A DNA stretch of 45,839 bases from Stephanodiscus triporus (Eukaryota > Bacillariophyta > Thalassiosirophyceae > Thalassiosirales > Thalassiosiraceae), in contig JALLAZ010000021.1 in the NCBI GenBank assembly GCA_036939755.1, positions 1 through 45,839 of the forward strand, read 5' to 3'. A program made the translations under genes and the position numbers. A model generated the notes under the pieces. It did not search any database. It was not told where the DNA came from and saw only the letters and a program-made list of their open reading frames with translations. Every line of letters begins with the position of its first letter. The first letter of the stretch is position 1. Shown piece by piece: positions 1 to 8,935 of this stretch.

Positions 1-334
1 ACCTCCGAAGCAAAAAAGAGGCTCTGTTTCGGATTTAGACTCGCTAAATTTAGACTTTTTTAGGCTAAATTTCGCTAAAAAAAAGTCCGAAAAACCCATT
101 ACGGCACAAGAAAACCAAAAAAGCAAATCTGGACCAGATTTTCAGTGAGTCTAAATATGGAACTATCGCACACAAAAACCAAAAACGAATTATGAATTAT
201 CGTACGGCAGCCACCCACTGAATCTGAGGGACTCGTCGCGAAAAGAGAGAGCCAGCAGCCAGCGCAGAGCACAGGGCAATTTTTTTGGTGGGTAAATTTT
301 TCGTTGTTTTCTGCCGTTGGCCTTTTCTCAAAAA
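1..334. other. AT-rich non-coding stretch
   Basis: No convincing coding region is visible here. The first 160 bases are AT-rich and contain a short inverted repeat: ATTTAGACTC near 35-44 and its complement GAGTCTAAAT near 147-156, with several extra GCTAAATTT copies between them. This could be the edge of a small repeat element cut by the window boundary, but that is inference. Confidence 0.4.
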
Positions 335-583
335 ATGATTTGGCGAGGTACCATAATATTATGGTACATAGGTGTCATACTTTCCAGTCCTCAAGTCGAA
401 GTGACAGTTACTACGACACACACAAATCCGTTGGCTATGCAGAATAATGTGTGTTCCACAACAACAAGATCTCCTCACAATATCTTTACTACATTGAGAG
501 CGCGGAGACAACTTGCCCATGCCGGCCTGCCCCTGCCACTGCCATGGCCCATACTCATAATCACCTCAATATTGCTGGCATAG
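335..583 (+). CDS. small hypothetical secreted or membrane peptide, doubtful
   Basis: An 82-codon reading frame starts at an ATG and is hydrophobic at both ends: an N-terminal stretch beginning MIWRGTIILWYIGVIL that looks like a signal peptide, and a C-terminal stretch ending PILIITSILLA. The middle is Thr-rich. The frame ends only 10 bases before the start of the next gene. I do not recognise the protein. It may instead be the 5' leader, or an alternative first exon, of the surface-protein gene that follows. No splice pair joining the two was evident to me. Confidence 0.22.
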   Translation: MIWRGTIILWYIGVILSSPQVEVTVTTTHTNPLAMQNNVCSTTTRSPHNIFTTLRARRQLAHAGLPLPLPWPILIITSILLA

Positions 584-593
584 GCTTTCTGTC

Positions 594-2222
594 ATGATGC
601 CCTTGATGAAAACAACGCACCGGATTCACCTCCTCCTAGCAATCTGTCATGGTTCCAAATCATTATCCGAAGCTCGTGTTTTAAGAGGAGCAACTGCAAT
701 AGCATGCGTCACGGAGGAGCTATGTCGGCAGAAATTCCTTACTATGAACACGGGCGGTGACCTCTATGTCGGTGATTTTCCAGATAAAGGCTGCTTTATG
801 AAGAATGGGCATGGCTACTTTGGAACTGGTGGCACTGACGAGGAGATGGCTGCTGATTTGGCAGGGGTTCGAGAGCGCATCTGGTGCGAAAGGGAGACAG
901 ATCCGACGACACACCCCACTCGGAGCCCCGTGATAAAGAGCCCTACGATGATTGGGATAGATATAGACAGCTCGTCGAACGAGCTATCTGCGAAGCCGGT
1001 GACGGATGAATCAACTGGTCAGTCATCTGCAAAACCGATAGAGCTAGTCACAAAATCTCCTTCGAACCAGTCGACTGCAAAGCCGGTCATTGATAGCACA
1101 ACGACAACATCGACAACAACGCCAGTTACTGATGCCCCCTCACTGCAGGTAACAACAAAGCCGTCGATATCTACCTCGTTTCAGACTTTTGTGCCTACGA
1201 TGAGTCCATCATCTATAATCAGCACCGGTCCATCTCAATCAACGACAAAATCGACACCAACGCCAGTTACTGATGCCTCCTCACTGCAGCTAACCACAAA
1301 GCCGTCGATATCTACCTCGTTTCAGACTTCTATGCCTATGATGAGTCCATCATCTATAATCAGCACAGGTCCATCTCAATCAACGACAACATCGACACCA
1401 TCGCCAGTTACGGATGACCCCTCACTGCAGCTAACCACAAAGCCGTCGATATCTCCCTCGTTTCAGACTTCTATGCCTACGATGAGTCCATCATCTATAA
1501 TCAGCACCGGTCCATCTCAATCGGTTCTGCCATTACCAATAACAGAGCATACAATTGAAATGACCTCACCTAACAACGACCTGAAAATCCCGTCCTTTGC
1601 ACCTATAACAACACCATCATCTATATCCGACAACAGCACTGACATAATTGACAGTCAGCTCTCTACTCACGATGATCCCATCATCAGCAACCAGTTGTAT
1701 TTAATTGGCGTCGTGTTTGTTGTCGGATTCTTGTTGGTATCCATGTATGCAATTAAGACCCGGTATGGCAGGAAGCTTGCTCAGAGTCAGATGAATTCTG
1801 GTGACGATGTAAGTGTGCTTCATTAGCAATTCTCATTGTCAGACATTGACGAATCTCATTCCCACATATCTTTCTGCTGTGTCCTGTCAAAGCTTGAAGA
1901 GCCAGCTGTTGACGAAACTGATGTCCCCAGATATATCGACGTAAAAACAAACGAAGATGATCCAATAGAACCCCTGGATAGTCCCCATGTACTACAGGAT
2001 AAAGCCATTGAAGACACACCACTGGAAACACTTTTGGGCTGCTTTAGCTATTGGAGCCCGTCAATGCTGTTTCCCTCAAATGGTGGTACTACTACCTCTC
2101 CTGCTGTCTCTGATGAGAATTCTACCGTGGCTTCGTTAAAGTCTACTGGGGGTTTGTCTGGAACTATATCCCTGTTTGCGAGTTGTCAACCTGATCGTGA
2201 TGATAGTAATACGAAGCCGTAA
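594..2222 (+). CDS. diatom-type single-pass cell-surface protein with Ser/Thr/Pro stalk
   Basis: Proposed exons are 594-1808 and 1893-2222, giving 514 residues. The intron of 84 bases starts GTAAGT and ends TGTCAAAG after a pyrimidine-rich tract. It removes an in-frame TAG at 1824 and keeps phase 0. The protein has a weak N-terminal signal-like segment, then a Cys-containing ectodomain (about residues 35-105: VTEELC, then KGCF, then a GTGGTDEEMA stretch). I recall this pattern from many uncharacterised diatom surface proteins. A long Ser/Thr/Pro stalk follows, with nearly three 47-residue repeats. One transmembrane helix (about residues 370-390, YLIGVVFVVGFLLVSMYAI) and an acidic cytosolic tail of about 120 residues complete it. 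The stalk is probably O-glycosylated. Ligand and function are unknown. Gene structure is well supported by phase; function is not. Confidence 0.72.
1122..1523 (+). repeat. in-frame 141-base tandem repeat in the stalk
   Basis: Copies start at 1122, 1263 and 1404, a strict 141-base spacing equal to 47 codons. The third copy stops after about 40 codons. Each unit reads PVTD, then SLQ, TTKPSIS, SFQT, MSPSSIISTG and PSQSTT. Differences are few and include silent changes, which suggests recent expansion within the stalk of the surface protein. Confidence 0.9.
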
Positions 2223-3069
2223 TATATTAATGAAATCTGCCATCAAAAATGAAGCATGCTAGAGTACCATACGCACTAAAATTGAAGTGCTTGAGGTAAA
2301 TCACACAACTCAACTTATTTTTGATTCTTGTCTTGCTTTATACTGCAGATGTTCAAAGCTCTTACTTGGACTGTCGCTGCCGCCAGAAAACCATGCCAAA
2401 AGTCACAGTCATCCCTGGGCCGATGGCACACCAAGGTTCATTTAACGTGCATGACTGCACACGGAGATCCATACACGGTGACAGCAACCCGTCAACGCGT
2501 CGAGTGCAGTTCATGCCCGATGCTTCTAGAACTGCAGTTCGGTAAGTTACTATTGAGGTGGGGCCGAGGAGAAAACCGGAGGGATTCGAGCCTTCACATA
2601 TTTTTGACGGCGCTGAATTAATAGCTCTGATCGGATGTTTAAATACTTATGTTCGATCAGCTGATATTCGATGGGGTATCATAAGAACGTGGTGACCAAA
2701 TGAAAAAAAATGCCATATTTTTGCCCCACAATTCTTGCACAGTCGGCCTTCTATGGACACCATCAACATAACGCAGCTCGATTCTATCCGACATATTTCT
2801 TCTCATGATGATAGTAATCACCGACAAAACGAAGCGGGGGCCGTCCTACTCATTCCCGATCCGATGCGCCCTCAGCGTCAGGTCGATGTCAATGACCTCT
2901 CCTCGTGGATCTCCTTCCACAGAAGTAATAAAACGAAACTTGATATGTCACCCAATTTAATTTTGTAGCAGTTTCGTACATATTGATTGAAGCGAGAATA
3001 ATATCCGATGACGCACTCTCGCAAAAACCACGGAACGAAACAAAATATATAATTCGATCGGCACAAAAT
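2223..3069. other. non-coding interval between convergent genes
   Basis: No gene can be supported. One stretch around 2340-2540 has a splice-acceptor-like sequence (TATACTGCAG), an open frame with a Cys-x-x-Cys pair (ECSSC), and then a donor-like GGTAAGT near 2541. It could be a small internal exon, but nothing visible connects it to either neighbour. The rest is AT-rich and probably holds the 3' ends of both flanking genes. Confidence 0.4.
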
Positions 3070-3537
3070 CTACCCGGACTTGCGACCTGACGCGGTCGAC
3101 GCGGACCCGTCGTCGGCGTAGTGCCAAATCAGCGCGAACAGGAGGGCGTATAAGACGTGCATGCCCGCGGCCGAGCCCAGGGGCGCCACGTCGGGGTTGA
3201 GAGCGCGGGGGAATATCCAAAGCACGCCGACCGCCGACGCGAGGTGGTAGACCAACGGCGCGAGACACGCCGCCCGCCTCGCGGCGGCGCTCCCCTCCCA
3301 GTGCGCGTACGCCATGCCGAGGAGCGGCGCGAGGTACGTCATCGCGAAGACGTACGTCGCGCACGCCTCGAACGGGGTGTCTCCCGAGCCCGGGCCGACG
3401 CGGCCGTCGTACCCGACGACGATGTACGCGTCCGGCCGGTACACCCCGGGAACCTTCAGGAGGAATCCAAGGCCGCCGCTCATAAGCGTCGTGATCGTGC
3501 AGAACCAATAAAGTCGCGCGTATGACGAGGAGGCCAT
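3070..3537 (-). CDS. small four-helix membrane protein of unknown function
   Basis: A single-exon gene of 155 residues, from an ATG at 3537 to a TAG at 3070. It shows about four hydrophobic helices: residues 8-28 (the LYWFCTITTLMSGGLGFLL stretch), about 58-76 (ACATYVFAMTYLAPLLGMA), about 85-110 (AACLAPLVYHLASAVGVLWI) and about 120-140 (GMHVLYALLFALIWHY). The C-terminus is short, polar and cytosolic-looking. High third-position GC matches the confident genes nearby. A CT-dinucleotide run lies just upstream of the start at about 3546-3566. I do not recognise a named family. The helix pattern and length suggest a small integral membrane protein, and its compartment cannot be told. Confidence 0.6.
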   Translation of the reverse strand: MASSSYARLYWFCTITTLMSGGLGFLLKVPGVYRPDAYIVVGYDGRVGPGSGDTPFEACATYVFAMTYLAPLLGMAYAHWEGSAAARRAACLAPLVYHLASAVGVLWIFPRALNPDVAPLGSAAGMHVLYALLFALIWHYADDGSASTASGRKSG

Positions 3538-3826
3538 TGTCGCCCCTCCTCTCTCTCTCTCTCTCTATAGACGTGTAGCGCGGGCAGTGTATGATCTTCG
3601 AGAGTGGCAATGGTTCCACTCTAAGTCGTTATCGAACTCTGACCGCTAGCTGGCACACTCTCGGCAGCGGCTCCGCCTGCAGCAGAGTGATTTTGTTGCA
3701 TGCAGAAACGGTATCTCACTCTTGGTATCGTAGGAATCAGTAAAACGTGTTGGCGGGAAGGTCCCGTCGGAATGGCCGGCCCGGCGGCGCGCGGCCTGTT
3801 GTGCGCGGGGCCTGTTGGGGGAAAAC

Positions 3827-4837
3827 ATGGCCGACGACAATTATTGGTCGTTAGCCGCACTCGTCCTATTTCGTCCTTGCCATCCACGCTGCGACCCCGC
3901 CCGTCGTCCTCCCTCGCCTCGCATTCGCAGTCGGTCGTCGCTAATCGTCGCCGGCGCGATCGTCATCGCACTCCTCTCGCTCGCGACGAGGATATTGACG
4001 ACGGCGATGGAGGAACGACGGGGCCCGTCGTCGTCGTCGTCGTTCACGTCGTCGTTCTCGGAGGATATAATCGATGAAATCGAGTACGTCGAGGTGCCGT
4101 CCGGGGAAGTTGGCGTATCGCGATACGCCGCCCGTGTGCGATCGTCGGGATCGGGACCGACGACTGCTACTACGACATCGACGGGGGGGGTGTCGGTGAG
4201 AACGTGGATGGCGCTCGTCGCGTCGTCCGACTCCCCCCCGGGGACGAGGGCGGCGATGGAAATGTCGTCGACGATCGCGTCGTCGCCGTACGCGTCCCTC
4301 CTCTTCGAGGTGCCGGGCACGACGTGGCGCGATAGCGACGAGGTCCCGTTCGAATTCGTCCTCGTCGACGCGCCCGAGTTGTCACGATTCGCCGGGGGCG
4401 GTCCGGATAGGGACGCGTTCGCGGAGCACTTCGACGATCCCTCTCCGTCGTCTTGCGGCGAGGGGGAGGGGGGAGGACGACGACGACGACGACGACGACG
4501 ACGTCTGCGGAGGACGGTTTGTTCGTTCGAGAACCTCGGCCGCGACGCGACGCTGGTGTCGCCCGTGCCGCTCGACGACGTGGACGACGCGACGTATTCC
4601 CACCTGGCGAGGTTCGTCAGGGAGGCGCCGGGGGGACAGGTATCGGAATTCTGGAAGAAGGCGGCATCGACGTACCTGGACGTACTGAAACGGAAGGACG
4701 AGGACGACGGGGGGGACGACGGGGCCGGGACGTGGTTCTCGACGAATGGGATGGGAGTTGCGTGGCTTCACCTGCGCATAGACGATCGGCCCAAGTATTA
4801 CTCATACGCTCCCTTTAAACGGTCATGGAAGGGGTGA
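3827..4837 (+). CDS. DUF6940-like protein with N-terminal membrane anchor
   Basis: Predicted as 336 residues from the first in-frame ATG. A membrane helix (about residues 40-57, SLIVAGAIVIALLSLATRI) follows a short Arg/Pro-rich N-terminus. The C-terminal third carries the pattern I associate with the DUF6940 family: CSFENLGRDATLVSPVP, then HLARFVREAPGGQVSEFW, then GMGVAWLHLRIDDRPKYYS near the end. The middle has a run of about nine Arg codons made by a CGA/GAC repeat. Family function is not established to my knowledge. The domain assignment comes from remembered motif similarity, so a profile search should confirm it. The N-terminal helix suggests membrane attachment. Confidence 0.6.
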   Translation: MADDNYWSLAALVLFRPCHPRCDPARRPPSPRIRSRSSLIVAGAIVIALLSLATRILTTAMEERRGPSSSSSFTSSFSEDIIDEIEYVEVPSGEVGVSRYAARVRSSGSGPTTATTTSTGGVSVRTWMALVASSDSPPGTRAAMEMSSTIASSPYASLLFEVPGTTWRDSDEVPFEFVLVDAPELSRFAGGGPDRDAFAEHFDDPSPSSCGEGEGGGRRRRRRRRRLRRTVCSFENLGRDATLVSPVPLDDVDDATYSHLARFVREAPGGQVSEFWKKAASTYLDVLKRKDEDDGGDDGAGTWFSTNGMGVAWLHLRIDDRPKYYSYAPFKRSWKG

Positions 4838-5033
4838 TTTCGGTTGATGGAAATCTCGATAGTTGCTTGGTACAGTCCTAGGTGCAGCATCTCGACGACA
4901 AGGTGAATGCTCCATAAGTATAAGTATGACGAGAACACGTTGCCAAAAGTAATTCAAATATTGTAAGCTTGTATAATTATTTAGATATCATGTTATACAG
5001 ATGATCATTGCCGTGTGTTATCTTACGTTCCTA

Positions 5034-6489
5034 TCACAGATTTGAGACAAAAGTTGTTCCAATAACGTGTATTCCTTCGGTAATAGTCGAAACTGGCCTT
5101 CCACCGAAGGAAATTTCATATATAGATCGAAACAAAGGAAAGGAATCCAAGAGCCCTCTGTTCATCAACAACGCATAGACCTCTTTTGCAGCAGGAGGTC
5201 CTTGAAGTTTTTGTCCGTTAAGCATTTTGAGTTCAATGTCATTCCACAGCTCATCACAGTTTGCCTTATGCTCTCCCAATTGCAACTTGGCAAATTCTTC
5301 GGCGCATCGTTTGTTTCGCCCGCCGTAGCATGTAGTTATTAGGTCCGCGATGCCACAACTCTCTAAAAAGGTACCGCGCTCGACTCCTTGATAGAAAATG
5401 TCGCAAAATCGCGCCATCTCCAACAAGCCCACGCGAAGTAACGCGGCCTTCGTATTACCGCCAAATCCCAAACCATCCACGAAACCAGCTCCCAGTGCAA
5501 CGACATTCTTAAGTGCCCCACACGTTTCTGCGCCGGCGACGTCTCTTATTCTAGATACGCGAAAATTCGGTGGTTCATCGAATAGCAACCGAGTTCGTTC
5601 GTTACATTCGTCATCCCCGAAGTCGCAAGCAAGGGTGGATTCACACATCTGCCGTCTAGCAACCTCATCCGCGATGTTGGCACCCATGAGAGCCCCGCAT
5701 TTAAAGCTCCCTCCCATCGCCCGCTCGATCGATTTGGATATTAATACAGGCAACTTAGTCTCGGCATCGAATTCCAGGCCCTTGATTAAGCTGACGCCCC
5801 TGCAGCGAGTTTGATGGACATTCGCGCGAAGGGTGGGTAGTAAATCCGGCAGGTATTGATGCGGTGTTACAAACACGAGCTTTGCGCCGAGGAATGAGAA
5901 GAAAGGCCACGACGAGTAAGAAGGGGAAGACGAGTCAAGAAGCAGAAGAAGGACCTTGCGATATAGTTGGAAGGAGATTTTCTCGTACCAATGTTGCATT
6001 TTTGCACGCCTCCTTCAGGTCTGGAATCGCTATCACATTCGAGGGCAATTTAACACCCGGGAGATACTTTACATTTTCATGCAGAGCATTGATAACGTCA
6101 CTGAGTTTTGCGGTCGTTTTGTCCGATGGCAAGGCGACTTGCTCATCGAAAACCCACATATTGACTCGGTCGTTGCAGAAGGGCAGTCGTGCGGCATTCC
6201 TCCCGAGCACCGTGGCTATGGCACAGCCCCAATTCCCACTTCCGATGATGCATATTTTATCCTCTTCCCCTCCTTCCACTTTCATTGTGGCCACGTCGAT
6301 TGATGCGTCGTCGTACTTGTCGTCGATGACGCCTCCGCGGAAGTTGTACAATATATTATTATTTGATGATGCGCGGCGGTGACGTCTTCGTAAAGAAGAT
6401 GAGTATTCTTCGCCTCGAGTAGGCACGGCGGGGGTTATCTGCAAAGAAAGCAGCAATGTCACTGTGATGGCAGCGTTTCTGAATATCAT
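5034..6489 (-). CDS. NAD-dependent glycerol-3-phosphate dehydrogenase
   Basis: Exons 6489-5989 and 5879-5034 flank a 109-base GT-AG intron in phase 0, giving 448 residues. The enzyme interconverts dihydroxyacetone phosphate and sn-glycerol 3-phosphate using NAD(P)H, which feeds glycerolipid and osmolyte synthesis. Residues 83-88 form the nucleotide-binding GSGNWG. FVTPHQ follows directly after the splice, then KGLE, then the GAN within GALMGANIADE. The catalytic lysine lies in CGALKN (about residue 291), followed by FGGNTKAAL, and then a C-terminal CYGGRNKR segment. The first 20 residues are hydrophobic (AAITVTLLLSL), followed by about 50 polar residues that are absent from cytosolic enzymes, so secretory or plastid targeting is inferred. 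It shares a 355-base divergent promoter with the Lon-domain gene. Confidence 0.93.
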
Positions 6490-6844
6490 CTGGCGCAGCT
6501 CAACTAATTTTGGGCCTGGACGGGTTTCGTTGCGTTGGCATCATCATGTCCCGGCCCGTTACAACATACTACTTGTCATTCCACCGGCCATATACGGATT
6601 CCTATTTAGAATCAGTCCGGACTCTCCCGCCAAAAGGGAACCCCGAATTGACCGAATCGAACCCCATCTCTTCTCTTTTTTAGCAGCTCGGTTGTTCCAC
6701 ACCACGCACTCATTTTTTTCTTCATTTCGCCCGACTTTCGTCGTCATCATCATCGTTGTCGCCGTCGCCCGATCAGCACACCGAAGTTACCAACCCTAGC
6801 ATCCGCCAGGAATATTCTCCGGCAAAAAAAAATACTCTCAAATC
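6490..6844. promoter_or_regulatory. divergent promoter interval, GPDH (-) and Lon-domain gene (+)
   Basis: These 355 bases separate two divergent start codons and must hold both promoters. An E2F/DP-like site, TTTTGGCGGGA, reads on the minus strand at 6625-6635. No clear TATA box is visible. The motif call rests on sequence resemblance only. Confidence 0.4.
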
Positions 6845-7245
6845 ATGATCAGGAGAGCGACGCTGCCGCTATCCTTCCTCCTCTGCGCGTCGTCGTCGTC
6901 GTCGATCTCGTCCGCCTTCGTCGATCCATCGACGCCTTCGTTCCCGAGGGGATCGACCTCCCCCCCCTCCTCCCGCGTCGTCGTCGTCGACGACGACCGT
7001 CAGTCCGCCGCCTCCTCCGTCGTCGGGTCGTCGTGGCCGCGTCCGCGTCTCGGGACGGGCGGCGGCGGCGGCTGCGGCGTCGTCCGATCGTCGTCGTTTT
7101 CGTCGCGGCGCATGACGGGCGACGGCGTGGAGGAGGACGGCGGGGAGGACGAGAATCCCCTCTCCAGGGGGATAAATTCCGTGTCGTGGCTTCCGTCCGT
7201 CAGCGGCCCGCGGCCGCCTCCCTCGCGATCGATCCTCGACTCGTC

Positions 7246-7277
<32 letters not shown>

Positions 7278-8658
7278 TTGCGGGGGGGAAAACGGAAACC
7301 CTACCCCTCTTCCCCCTGGGCGGGATAGTGTACACCCCCAACAGCGAGCACGTGCTGAACATATTCGAGCCGCGCTATCGCCAGATGTACAACGACATAC
7401 TAATGAACGGATCGAAGCGATTCGTCGTTTCCATGTGTCACCCCTCCGAGGAGGGACGGTTCGCGAGGGTCGGGGTGTTGTTCAGCCTCGAGGAGCTGAA
7501 GGAGGTCAGCGGCATGACCGCCGACCGCGTCAAGTACATATGCAACCATCGCGTCACCGGACGGGTCAGGCTGCACGAGGTCCTGAACCCGGAGGCGTGG
7601 GAGAGCAGGGACACGTATCTCAAGGTCAGGGGCACGATCATCGACGATACGGGACGCCTCGGCGGGGAGAAGGGGGGGGATGGTGAAGAAGAAGAAGACG
7701 ACGACGACGGCGGCAACGACGGGGTGTTGAAGGATGTGGAAGAGAGCATCGCCAAGAAATTGGTTTCGGCTGGTGAGTGTTTGTTTTTTTTCCCTCGTTG
7801 TCCCTTGTCCCGCCCCGCCTTCGTCGTCCATTTCGTTCACCTCGCTTTTCGGAAAAAAAAAAAAAATCGCTCGGCTCGTTGAATTGCGGGGGGTCCGCGG
7901 CGTTCGTTTGGGGTGGGTCGGGGGGGGGGGGGGGGATCGCGCCAGTCAAAAAAGCGATGACGGCCGACGCCGTCGTCCCCGAGCGCACGCCGGAGGAGGA
8001 GGCCCTGGCAAGGTCGTTCGGCGACCTGGTAGAATTGCAGCACGACCTCGGCGAGGACGTGCGCTTCACCCGCGCCTCCGTGAGATCATTCGGGGTGGCA
8101 GACGGCACCGACGTCGATCCGAATCTATGGACGTCCATCCGACTCTGGCAGAGCTACGCCGAGCAGCGCCTCGTCGCCAGGCAGAACGAGATGCAGAAGG
8201 AATTCCAGGAGAGGTTGGTGGATTACCTACGGAAGGAAATGGAGAAGAAGGGGGAGGGGAGCAACAACGGCGGCAAGAAGCCGGGGGGGGAGGAGCTGCC
8301 GTCGGCCATAGGCTTTCAGGATCTAAGTCCCGAGCTTCAGTCAGAGCTCATCGATCTGCAGAAGCGGATGACGGCCGAGCTCAGGCCACTGATGCTTGAA
8401 CAGACGCTGTCTATGCAAAAGATCCTCGAGGCATCCGATCATGAGGGGAGGGTGGGGCTGATGACGTACTTTGTCGAAGCCGAGAGGAAGCGACTGCAGG
8501 CCAAGAAGATGCTGAAAAATATGTTCAACGGATCGCCGTCCGCGGTCGTCGCGAGTAAGGACGTTGACAGTGAGGCGAGGAAGGCGCCATCGACGAAGGC
8601 GGAGGGAGACGAGGATGCCAAATCTCAGTTCTTTGCCGATGATGAGGCATTCCAGTAA
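6845..8658 (+). CDS. Lon N-terminal-domain protein (LON substrate-binding domain only)
   Basis: Exons 6845-7772 and 7946-8658 (173-base intron, phase 1) give 546 residues. A signal-like N-terminus ends in SSISSAFVDP, a diatom plastid-type Ala-Phe cleavage motif, so plastid delivery is likely. A long Ser/Asp low-complexity stretch leads to the domain at about residues 155-270. That domain contains LPLFPLGGIVYTPNSEHVL, then IFEPRYRQMYNDI, VSMCHP and GRVRL. These match the substrate-binding domain of Lon proteases, but there is no AAA+ or protease domain. Stand-alone LON-domain proteins are known in bacteria and plants. The C-terminal half is helical and charged, with a probable coiled coil (WQSYAEQRLVARQNEMQKE). 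The intron contains a poly-G run, so its exact length may be unreliable. Confidence 0.82.
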
Positions 8659-8935
8659 AATAATTAATTGGGCTATACGCACTATGAGCTATGATAACAA
8701 TGAACTTGACACGTAACTGCATCGTCCAAAACTGAAAACTGCGTATCAAATCTTTAGCATCCCGCAGACGCGATCGTCCATTTACGTTCACCAAGGTAAA
8801 ACGCGGATTGTCAAAGGTCGCGTCATGCAATGGTGGAACGAAAGTCGGATGGCAAAATTAACAAAGGGAACATCCTATGATGAGGCTCATTCACTCATGC
8901 TTGAGCGAATTCTTGGCATGGCGGATGTTTTTTTC

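Noticed and set aside
1809..1826. 18-base intron or stop-codon readthrough at 1824
   Set aside because: 18 bases is too short to splice. An 84-base intron with normal borders explains the same frame without readthrough.
2957..3619. 220-codon frame overlapping the four-helix protein
   Set aside because: Arg-rich and lacking any hydrophobic pattern. The overlapping 155-residue frame has an ATG start and clear membrane helices.
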